From Cruorifilaria tuberocauda (taxonomy: Eukaryota > Nematoda > Chromadorea > Rhabditida > Onchocercidae), in contig JABVXU010000588.1 of NCBI GenBank assembly GCA_013365365.1, forward strand, positions 1 to 33,443: a DNA stretch of 33,443 nt, written 5' to 3'. The notes beneath the pieces are model-generated. The model did no database searches and was not told where the DNA came from. It saw only the letters and a program-made list of their open reading frames with translations. Of the stretch, positions 23,109 through 33,443 are shown in pieces (position 1 is the first letter of the stretch; the number at the start of each line of letters is the position of its first letter). The position numbers and the translations under genes were made by a program.

Positions 23109-24397
23109 TGTTGCTTCTACTTCAGTTAGACGGGTCTATTTGACCACAAGTGTAACTTATCCAGAAAGTTCGTTAATTTTTAATTGAATCGACAATATAT
23201 GATATTTTATTCAGAATATATTTCCATCTTATAATAAATAAGCGATCGACTTGCACAAGGCCGTTCCAATCAAAGTTGTAGGAGATTGCAAGATGGAAGG
23301 ACAGAGATAAAGTTATCAGACAGATAAGTCACGATATATTCTAGCTACACCAGGGATATATGTTAGTCGAGTGCGAGATAATATATTTTTCTGGAATTTC
23401 CTCCAATACTAACAATTTCCTGTTAAATATCGACAGATTTATGAAATCTTAAAAGTTTTATTCATCCGTATACTCTCTGTTTATTTTAACTATACATTCT
23501 AATTACACAAGCCTAACACAGACCAGACAACTGCCCAACCTTATAACTACCCGACATATTTCACCATCGGTGCTTTCACAATGTAGTTCACTTTGAGACG
23601 AAAGATCACGCCCAGAATCCGTTAAATTTTGCTTTGCAACTGAGTGAAACATTTATTCTTTAAGCATAAATGACTGATTTGCACGTAAGTGGCTGTTTAA
23701 ATTCGAAAGTGTTATTTATCTATAATCCCTTCTTCTTAATTTTATCTTTTTGAGAAGTGAAACGAGTAATGAAATGGTGTCAAATCGAATTAACTTTCAA
23801 ATAAGAGGGTAACAATTATGTGGGGGAAATAAAATTACTGTCGGAAATAGTAAGTCTCTGGAAGTCTTTATGGCACCGTCGTTCTCCTCAGTTACTTTGC
23901 GTTACTCTGCTTAGGGACAATTCTCCAGCTTGACTATCTCCTGCAATGCCATTTTTGACCCATTTTATTGCATTGCGATCACTCCGCACGCCATTGTATG
24001 CGCCGACGCAAGTCGTAAGTACAGTAGTTGCAGCGATGAAGTAGATGTAGAGTTTTAGAGTGTGGTAATGGTCAAGGAGAACATAAAATATGAGATTGTC
24101 AAGGAAGAATAAAGTAATGGGATAGGAGATATCTGAAAGAGAGTTGTTATAGTTTAATAGTAGTGATCAGCGGTTGTGCCAAAGATTGAAAATATTTAGT
24201 TGAAGAAGAGTGATGATTACTTATTTTTATATATCATTATTTGTATATGTTATTATTAAATGAATTTTCTAAATTTTTCCCAGTCAATTTTTAGCAGATT
24301 TTCTGAGATCAATGGCAAATGTTGTATAAGAAGTTTTGGGATTTGATTTCAGGAAAGTGTGCTGATCAGATTAATACTCCATAATTGTACTATTAAT
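23109..24397. promoter_or_regulatory. Divergent intergenic region between V-ATPase c'' and Brr2
   Basis: The two start codons face away from each other across 1.3 kb, so this holds both promoters. A G+C-richer island at about 23870-24030 may contain the Brr2 transcription start. It includes a possible leader-exon donor (GTC|GTAAGT near 24019) that could join the acceptor just before the Brr2 ATG. No TATA element can be singled out in such AT-rich DNA. Whether the promoter is truly shared is inference. Confidence 0.45.
24341..24397 (+). promoter_or_regulatory. Splice acceptor and 5' UTR of Brr2
   Basis: TTTGATTTCAG ends at 24352, 45 bases before the ATG at 24398. Such an acceptor right before a start codon in a nematode is typical of spliced-leader trans-splicing. 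It could instead be the acceptor of a leader intron starting at the GTAAGT near 24019. The sequence alone cannot tell which. Confidence 0.5.
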
Positions 24398-27300
24398 ATG
24401 GCCGATGAGATAGCCCGTGTACAACAGTACGAGTATCGACAGGTAGCTTTCATGCAGAAATTCTTTGTAATTTGTAAAAAATCACATAATATCTTATTAA
24501 TTACAGTCTTCAGCATTTGATTAATGTCACTACGTTGTCATAATGCCTGGATTTGATTGTGTTATATCTAGATCGTTAACAGTCTTTTATCAATAATTTT
24601 CAAATATTTGAATTAAATGCTTCTCATTTTAGAATAGTAATCTTGTGCTGCAAGTCGATTTCAATTTCACAGATCGTCGTGGTCGCGATGAGCCTACCGG
24701 TGAAGTTATGCCACTCACTAAGGAAGTGTTAGCTGGTGTTAAGATGGGCGACAAGTATCAGCGAGCAAAAGCACCTGTAATTGATACCAAGAAATCGAAA
24801 AAGTAAGTTTCAATAAATTGTAACAAACTGGAAAAATCATGAACAAGCTGTGGATAGGCCTCCTAAATCAATCAGTTTCTGACATTAAATGAATGAACAG
24901 AACTGAAAAAGTTCTCTTGATAAATCTGCCGCTTAATTGCTTTAAAAAACGAGAGTTTGGTTTGAAACTATTCCTTTTTAATATATTTTTGTTTCTCGAG
25001 TCATTATTTTGCGATCAGGGAAGTTTCCTAACTAGTTCCTTAGGCCTGTGATTTTTTGTTTATTACTAGTTTTAGATTTATCATAATTCAATTCTTTGCA
25101 TCTTTATTTTCAGAAAAAAACGTACTGATGTAAGTGTCACGGGAAACAGTGCCACATCGCTCACTTTATTAGGAGATTCAAATACGGAACTGATGGGTTT
25201 GTACAAACCAAGAACTCAAGAAACAAGGCAGACGTATGAAGCAGTATTAGCTTACATACAAGATGCTATTGGGGATCAGGTAATTTATCTGAAAATGTTA
25301 GATTCTAAAAGTTATTGCATAGAATATTTCAACTTTTGAAATAGTTTACATTACTGATATATACACTGAGAATTTTATTTTCGCGTAGTTATAATCAAAA
25401 TATTTCCAATAATACACTACGCAACTATTTTCTCCAACTAATTTCTCCATTTCACTTATCATTTAATGGTTTTAGGCTTGAAAAGTTTTGGTTTTGAATG
25501 ATTTTTGAACCCAAGATATTATTTATTTTTAGTTTAATTATCAAGTCTTATTTATAGCCGCGTGACATTCTGTGCGGTGCAGCTGATGAAGTTCTGGCAG
25601 TTTTAAAATCAGATAAGATTCGTGAGAAGGATCGTAAGAAAGAAGTCGAGCTTCTTCTTGGATTGTTGACGGATGAAAGGATTGCTGTGTTGATAAATCT
25701 CGCTAGGAAAATAACTGATTTTTCAGTCGATGACGAGAAGGGAAAATTTGATAATGCGAGTCTTCTTCATAATAATAGCTTCATGATAATAGCATAACAA
25801 TAACTTTTTTATGAAAACTTTTTTCATCTGAAGATTTTGATGTTACAGAAAATCTCTATAACATCAAAATACGCAAAGTTTCTCCTTAATTAGTTTTTTT
25901 TTTTCAGCAGGATGAAATAGACGAAACAATTGGTGTAAATGTACAGTTCGATGATTCTGATGAAGAAGTTGAGGGCGACGAAGGTATGGAGGAAGAGGTG
26001 AAAGAAGAAGGATCAGGTGGGGAAGATGAAGGTGGTGTCGAAGCTGTTTTTGAAGAGACACTTAAAGCTCGATATGTTGATGAGGATGATGAGGTTTATT
26101 TCGAATTTTTCGGATTTGCATTTTTTTCCATTTAATATTATAAAATCATTGAATGTTTCCAAATAATAAGTCCTGTGATTGTTTCATCACTTGTCCAAAA
26201 AAGATTTCGACACATTATGCTTTAAGATAGTAGAGTTGCATCCTCTAGAGATAAGGACCAAATGATTTTTGTATTTGTAGTGGCATAAGGGAATGCTTGC
26301 ATAACTATAGCCTTTTAATTAATCTACTCAGTGCTTTGCTCATCGTAATCAAACATTTGTTAAAATCAAATTTATCAAACGAAAAGGATATGAAGAGTAG
26401 GACACGAAATTTATATAAATGTGTGAGCCACGTTGTTATAGAATGCGGCTAGTGAACGAAAAGGAAATCTCCATGCTCGCGATATAGATGCACATTGGAT
26501 TCAGCGGTCACTTTCAAAATTTTATAAAGATCCAATTGTGGCACAGCAGAAAGTTAATGAGGTGCTGCAAGTTTTAAAGGTAAAAGCTTTATTTCATCAC
26601 GATAATTTTGTGTTCTGAATAATTTAGTATGTTTGTGATCAATATATCGAATTCTTTTGCTCATAAACTTCATTTACAGGAGGCATCCGATGACCGTGAT
26701 TGTGAGAATCAGCTGGTATTACTGCTTGGCTTCGATCAATTTGAATTTATCAAGGTGCTTCGTCAACATCGTCAAATGATTTTATATTGTACTCTTTTGA
26801 AACAGGCACAGGAAGGCAAAGAAAGGGAAAACATCGAGAAGGAAATGTTAAGCCGACCAGAGCTGCACCATATCCTCGCTGAACTTCACGAGACAGAAAG
26901 TGCAGATACAGTTGAGGTAAATAACAGATATGTGAAGTAAAGGGATTTTTAATCAGATAAGTGATTTATCAATAATCTTCCAATTATTTCCATTATAGAC
27001 TGAACGAGAAAAGCGTGCTCGGGTACAACAACAACGCAGAATAGCTGAAGCTGAAGGAGGTAATGATGAGGGAACAGCAGTGGGTAACTGGTTACAGTCT
27101 CGTAAAGTGCTTGATTTGGATGATCTTGCGTTCTCACAAGGCTCACATTTAATGAGCAACAAAGTATATTATTTACCTTTCACATTTCTCATTGCTTTCC
27201 TGATTTCTTTTTTGTGAAGTAGAGGTCATAGTTTTTCACTTTATCATTATTTTTTATATGCTTTACATATTCTGCTCTAATCATTTTCTGAAAGATTGTA

Positions 27301-30300
27301 TTTTCGTTTGAGTTGAAGTTTGAGTTTTATGTGGCAGGTTTGTCACTAGATAAGGAACAATTTAATTGAGGAACACTTTTGAAAATAATGCATATTCATG
27401 ACTTACCAATACTAATTAATATTATTTGATGTCGACATATATGTTCAAGTGTTCTTCTACTCTAACTATGTGAATCATTATCTTTGGTTTAGTATTTTTT
27501 TCTAGAAATGCTTGACGTCAATGTGGATTATTGTTTGAGTAAGAGAAATATAATTAAGGGTACTAAACTATATTTCTCTTTCCAATGAAGAATCAGTGAA
27601 AAAAACATTGAGATCAGTGAATTTAAAGTTATTAATTTAAAAGTGTTTAGTATATTAATTTGCTCATCTCACCGGATATTATGAAAATGCTTAGAAATAT
27701 CTATCTATACTTACAGCGTTGTCATTTACCGGATGGCTCTTATCGTAAACAAAAAAAAAGTTATGAAGAGGTCCATGTGCCAGCGCTTAAACCGAAACCA
27801 TTCGAGGACAATGAGGTGAATTGCTCCAAAATTTAGATCTCTAACTGTAGGATATAAAAAAAAAGTCAAAATTTTTCAAGTTGAAAAAATTTGTTGCTTA
27901 CAACAGTGCATTTCAGAAACTGGTTGCAATAAACGACTTGCCGAAGTATGCACATCCAGCTTTCGAGGGATTCAAAACCCTTAATCGGATCCAATCGAAA
28001 CTCTGCGATTCTGCTCTAAAATCAGATGAACATTTGCTTCTATGTGCACCTACGGTATGTAATTTTAAAAGAGAGGACGAAAGAAATCGTGCCTTGTTTT
28101 ACATATTCGTTTGTATGTTTTATGAATCATTTATTATCTATTCACAAAGCATTGTTTTTGAGGTTCAAATATGAGTGATCTACATTTTCAAATAAATCTT
28201 CAGAAACTACAAAAAAAGTAAAGTACTAATTTTTCAGGGAGCTGGCAAAACTAATGTTGCTTTATTATGCATTCTGCGCGAGATATCGAAGCATATGAAT
28301 GCTGATGGGAGTATCCGGATTGATGAATTTAAATGCATCTACATTGCTCCAATGAAATCACTGGTACAAGAAATGGTTGGAACTTTCACAAAACGCTTGT
28401 CACCTTATAAAATTAATGTAAGTCGAAAAATTGGGGTTTTCTTTAAAATTTTTGATTCAAAATCATTCAATGCTCAGATTAATAAAATTCATAAAACGTA
28501 TAATTTTTATGAATTATGTGGCTTAAAGACAAAAATGAGTACGAAAATACATTAGTTGTTCAGTATGACTTATTTCCGATTATTTTGATGTCGTTTGTAA
28601 AATTTATGTCATAGGTTGGTGAAATGACTGGTGATCAGCAAATGAACAAAGAGCAATTCATGCAAACTCAAGTGATCGTTTGTACCCCTGAAAAATATGA
28701 TATTGTGACTCGGAAAGGTAAAAGATTTCAAAAAATTTTGAATTTATAAAGTATCGAAAGTCTGTTAATATTAAATATTTTATTCGCATTAGTCACATTA
28801 CTAGACATTTCCAGGTGGTGAACGTGCTTATAGTCAGCTCGTTGCACTGTTAATCATTGATGAAATTCATCTTTTGCACGATAACCGGGGACCAGTATTG
28901 GAAGCCATTGTCGTAAGGTGATCTCATTTCGAAAAGAAAATTTAATCCATTGTTTTTTTTTTCTTACGCTTTTTCCAAAATTATTGTGATATATCAAATT
29001 ATGCTGTTGTTTTTCAGAACTCTACGACAAATGGAACAAAATCATGAAGAATGTCGTTTAGTTGGACTTTCAGCAACTTTGCCAAATTATCAGGATGTTG
29101 GAACATTCCTACGAGTGAAGCCGCAGAATTTGTTTTTCTTCGATAATAGCTTCCGTCCTGTTCCACTTGAGCAGCAGTATATCGGTATCACGGAAAAGAA
29201 AGCATTAAAACGATATCAAGCAATGAATGAAGTCGTTTATGATAAAGTGATGGAACATGCTGGGAAGAGCCAGGTTTCTTGATATTTTTGTTCAGTTTGT
29301 TCTTCTACGCTTTCTTTTCCAATGATGTATTGCTGAACTAAAGATCCTTGTGAACTCATATATATTCTTCAAACATTTCCACTGAGTCATTTGTTTCACT
29401 TCTGTCTGTATTTGGATGTTTCAGGTTCTAATTTTTGTGCACTCGCGAAAGGAAACAGCGAAAACAGCAAAAGCTATACGTGATGCCTGTCTTGAAAAGG
29501 ATACTTTAAGTGCATTTATGAGGGAAGGCAGTGCAAGTACTGAAATTCTCCGGAGTGAAGCATCACAGGTTACTTTCAATTTCTTGCCTATCATCACAAA
29601 ATCAGTTACCTATCTTTTTATATTAAAAAGCAGCGAGATATTGATTGGTTTAAATCTGGTTAATTTTAATGCTTAAAAGCTGTATCTGTTTCTTGATTAT
29701 TTCTTTTAGGTAGCAAATGCAGATTTGAGAGACTTGATTCCTTATGGTTTTGCAATTCATCATGCTGGTATGACCCGTGTTGATCGTACCCTCGTTGAAG
29801 ATTTGTTTGCCGATCGCCATTTGCAGGTGAAACTTCATTTAGCGTCATCTTGTTTACATTATTTTACGAAATATATTTAGGTTGTATTTTCTTATTTCGT
29901 TGCTCTTTATTTTTTTCCCGAAAGAATTCAAGGAATCAACAAGCTGTTTTTTCTAGGTACTTGTTTCAACGGCTACACTGGCGTGGGGTGTTAATTTACC
30001 AGCTCATACAGTGATAATCAAAGGAACACAAATTTACAGTCCAGAAATTGGACGTTGGACTGAATTAGGTGCCTTAGATGTTATGCAGGTATTGCCGTAA
30101 ATTTTTTGGAGATTTTTCTCGTATTTCGGATATAAAATTTTGTTTTTTAATTTTAATATAGTTTATAATATTTTTACTATAAGTCAAAAAAACATCACGT
30201 TGAGCTTTTCTTCTACATTATGATTATTGTCAATCTTGTAACTTTTTTTGGAGTATTTGGCAAATTTTACCTTTCACCTTATATATTTCAATTTTTTATC

Positions 30301-33300
30301 ATCTCAACTTTTACAGATGCTTGGCCGTGCTGGTCGACCTCAGTATGACTCAAAGGGAAAAGGTATTATGATAACACACCATTCAGAGTTACAGTACTAT
30401 TTGTCACTAATGAATCAACAGGTTTGAATATTTATCCATTTCCAATTTATGTGAAAAACTAATATTTCTTGAATTCTCTGATATTTTCAATATGCAGTTA
30501 CCGATCGAAAGTCAACTGATCTCAAAATTAGCTGACACGCTGAACGCCGAAATAGTTTTGGGAACTGTCAACAATGTCAACGATGCTATGAATTGGTTGG
30601 GTTATACGTATTTATATGTTCGCATGGTTAAGTCACCAGCGTTGTATGGGATTTCACATGAGCAAGTGGTATTCTTTATAAATCTAAATACGAATAAATT
30701 TTTCAATAATTCATCATCGGTAGTTTTAGAGGGGTATGGAATTAAATCTAGGTGGAAATCACATTTTGTTTTTTTAAATCAAGGTAGATCCACTTTTAGA
30801 AATTGGATCCTTTACTGGAACAACGACGTGCAGATCTGATTCATACAGCTGCATCGCAATTAGATAAGGCTAATCTTATCAAATATGATCGTAGAAGTGG
30901 ACTTATCCAGGTATACCTTCTTTCCTTCATCTAGGTTTTAGATTTTTAAATAATAAGTTCTGTTTGGAAGGAACCAATTACATATAGTAGTTTGGTCAAA
31001 CGCTCTAACTGTATATCGCTGCTAAATATAGCATTCAATTTTTTGATATTCACATTAGACAGTGTTTGATAAAAGCAAACAAAGAGAGCACATTTTAGAT
31101 GTACTAGGACAATGAGAAATGTAGGAGTCTTGCAGGTTTTGTTAATTTCAGGCAACTGAACTGGGTCGCATTGCTTCTCACTTTTATTGCACTCATGATA
31201 CGATGCAGACATACAATCAACTGCTGAAGGCGACAGCAACTGAAATTGATTTATTTCGTATATTTTCAATGTCATCGGAATTCCGAAATATTACGGTCCG
31301 TGAAGAGGAAAAATTAGAATTGCAAAAACTGGCTGAACATGTTCCAGTTCCAATCAAAGAAAGTTTAGAAGAGAGCAGTGCTAAAGTTAATGTGCTTCTG
31401 CAGGTAATTGCATGTCATAAGTTGTCCTAATGCAGAAACTATGTTGATTCATCTTAACATCAGATTACATTTTTTCTTTCTTCTCTGACAAGAAATTAGA
31501 ATAAGTACAAATTAAATTGTACTTTTTGTAGTAGTCATTGCGGCGCCCTGTACAAATTTCTTTCTTCCTTGAAGTAATATAATAAAGATTCTCAAGTGGC
31601 TGATTTACCAAACTTTAAAAAATGATTTCTGCTTTAAAAATTATGATGTGAGTAAAACAAACTGACTTCCATCTTTCAGGCTTATATTTCACAACTGAAG
31701 TTGGAGGGGTTCGCACTTCAAAGCGACATGGTATTTATTAGTCAGTCTGCAGGTCGACTGTTTCGAGCACTATTTGAAATTGTGTTATGGAGAGGTTGGG
31801 CACATCTTGCACAGGCACGTTTGTTTTTGCCGTTAAAACTTTCTCCATTTTGATATTCTTTTGTAAGAAATATTATCAGTTCCTGTTTATTCCGTACTAC
31901 TTCATAAATCTTTTCTGACACGCACTTTTTTCAGAAAGTCCTTGGCGTTTGCAAAATGATCAGTGCTCGTCAATGGCAATCACTTAATCCCCTTCATCAA
32001 TTCAAGAAAATGCCCTCAGAGGTTGGTCATCTTCATAATTATAAATTTAAGATTTTTAATATTATTTGAGATGCAGCTCCAAATTAATTCTCTGGATGGT
32101 AGGTATATGTATTCCAATCGATGTAATAAATTTTGAGGTTGTTCGAAGCATCGACAAAAAGAATCTTTCATTTGAACGTTTATATGATCTTGATCAACAT
32201 CAACTTGGCGAACTGGTGAAAATGCCGAAAATGGGCAAGCCCTTATACAAATTCATTCGTCAGGTATAGATACTGACATATTTTATCGATTTTTTTCCTG
32301 AAATTTGTAGGTTTATTATATAATGTTGTATTTTAATTGAAATTATCTTTTTAGTTACCGAAATTAGATATGACGGCATTGATTCAACCTATAACGCGAT
32401 CGACTTTGAGAATTGAACTAACAATTACGCCCGATTTTCTGTGGGATACTCGTGTGCATGGTTTGTTTTATTTTGGATCTCAATCGTTTTTTTTTTTTAC
32501 TTCAGTTATATAAAATAAAAAATGTTATGAATTTCAGGGACTGCTGAAGGATTCTGGATATTTGTTGAAGATGTTGATGGAGAACTGATTCTACATCACG
32601 AATATTTTCTTCTGAAGCAGAAGTTTTGCGAAGATGAACATTTGGTAAAAATGTTTGTACCAGTGTTCGATCCGTTGCCACCGCTATATTTTATACGCAT
32701 AGGTATTATTTTATATTTGTTTCTTAGTTAATTTCATAGTTTAATGAATAGTGAATAGTTCCATTAATTCAATAAAATATTTTTAAAAAAGATAAGAAAT
32801 GATTTTAGTTTCTGATCGTTGGCTTGGTAGTGAAACTGTTTTACCTATATCGTTTCGACACTTGATTTTGCCCGAAAAATATCCACCGCCAACCGAATTA
32901 TTGGATTTGCAACCGTTACCTTTATCAGCCTTGAACAACAAGCTTTTCCAGTCAGTATTCGAACAAAAGAATATCTCAGTATTCAATCCCATTCAAACAC
33001 AAGGTAAATACGCGATTACAACATATCAGATGAAAGACGTTTATATTATTTGCAGAATCTATCGGATATTCGTGTTAAAATTTAGGTTCTTTTTTAGAAC
33101 ATCAATATGCTTAAAAAATTAGCGGCAGAGGAAGGAAAAATATTAAATGCAAAAAAAAGAGGTATATAGGATATATTTATATGTAATCTGGACTATAGTT
33201 TTATATCTATATGTTTTACCTTAATGAATTTAAATTATTCGAAGTTGCAGTTTTTCGAACTGTTTATGAAAGTAACGATAATGTATTCATTGGTGCACCA

Positions 33301-33443
33301 CATGGAAGTGGTAAAACTGTTTGTGCTGAGTTCGCTATTCTTCGGCACTTCGATAACAGGCCTGATGCAAAAGCTGTTTATGTGACACCAATGGAAGATT
33401 TGGCAGAAAAAGTTCTTTTTTGTCTTTCTAATTCTTTTTCCAT
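24398..33443 (+). CDS. snrp-200: Pre-mRNA-splicing helicase Brr2 / U5 snRNP 200 kDa, 5' two thirds
   Basis: Ski2-like RNA helicase of the U5 snRNP that unwinds U4/U6 to activate the spliceosome. 28 exons join in phase: 24398-24442, 24633-24802, 25114-25279, 25558-25755, 25908-26093, 26442-26579, 26680-26916, 26999-27163, 27717-27815, 27917-28054, 28238-28417, 28615-28717, 28815-28917, 29018-29273, 29425-29568, 29710-29826, 29957-30088, 30317-30421, 30498-30668, 30800-30910, 31152-31403, 31680-31814, 31935-32021, 32138-32263, 32355-32460, 32538-32702, 32809-33003, 33251-33411. That is 1397 codons of an expected 2100 or so; the rest lies past the right edge. Cassette 1 is complete: Walker A APTGAGKT to residue 519 (split by an intron), DEIH 624-627, SAT 661-663, [12 protein letters not shown] 859-870, then winged helix and Sec63 modules. 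Cassette 2 begins with APHGSGKT (1359-1366). Residues about 210-255 are a Glu/Gly-rich acidic stretch, as in the human N-terminal region. Two introns appear to start with GC. Confidence 0.97.
25756..25907 (+). other. Probable GC-AG intron in Brr2 (after exon 4)
   Basis: Exon 4 stays open past [12 protein letters not shown], and the next exon resumes in phase 0 at [14 protein letters not shown] after TTTTCAG. The only phase-0 junction that keeps the family's spacing is AAT|GCGAGT, a GC donor. A GT alternative at 25726 (TCA|GTCGAT) is also phase 0, but it deletes 10 residues, leaving the linker clearly shorter than in human Brr2. Less certain than the intron at 31815. Confidence 0.5.
31815..31934 (+). 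other. GC-AG intron in Brr2 (after exon 22)
   Basis: Homology requires RGWAHLAQ to continue directly into KVLGVCKMI. The junction is ACAG|GCACGT ... TTTTTTCAG|AAA, in phase 0. The nearest GT (GCACAGGCAC|GTTTGT) would add residues and shift the frame, so the GC donor is well supported. GC-AG introns are a known minority class handled by the major spliceosome. Confidence 0.85.

Noticed and set aside
25864..26061. Minus-strand Leu/His/Pro-rich frame
   Set aside because: Antisense of the acidic Glu/Gly/Asp exon of Brr2.

Overview
The window is AT-rich eukaryotic nuclear DNA. Its genes are split by many short to medium introns whose acceptors mostly read TTTCAG or TTTTAG. Gene content, intron style and base composition suggest a nematode, most likely a parasitic spirurid or filarial type. 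That species-level guess is inference. No bacterial, viral or transposon gene is recognisable.

Four conserved genes could be rebuilt exon by exon, with every splice phase checked by hand. (1) 5158-8693, plus strand: a lysosomal or secreted serine carboxypeptidase of the cathepsin A type (family S10), 9 exons, 468 aa, full catalytic triad. (2) about 11296-14881, plus strand: a WD40 protein orthologous to ERCC8/CSA, the substrate receptor of the CUL4-DDB1 ubiquitin ligase in transcription-coupled repair. Its first exon is uncertain. (3) 20928-23108, minus strand: V-ATPase V0 proteolipid subunit c'' (ATP6V0B, VHA-4), 6 exons, 208 aa. (4) 24398 to the right edge, plus strand: the 5' two thirds of the spliceosomal helicase Brr2 (SNRNP200, snrp-200), 28 exons up to the start of the second helicase cassette. 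The genes are housekeeping functions (protein breakdown, DNA repair, proton pumping, splicing) with no evident shared pathway. Genes 3 and 4 are divergent and share a 1.3 kb upstream region.

Between CSA and the V-ATPase gene lies an unrecognised minus-strand gene (17287-18397). It is predicted as a 161-residue type II membrane protein: a short basic cytosolic head, one membrane span and a Thr/Ser/Pro-rich, mucin-like external tail. This is the best candidate for something undescribed. Beside it, a weaker two-exon minus-strand model (16390-16885) could encode a small secreted or membrane protein.

The Brr2 gene contains one well-supported GC-AG intron and a second probable one, in the transcript of a core spliceosome component. 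The left 5.1 kb and the other gaps are mostly AT-rich spacer with small direct and inverted repeats, a few G+C-richer islands and a striking polypyrimidine tract.
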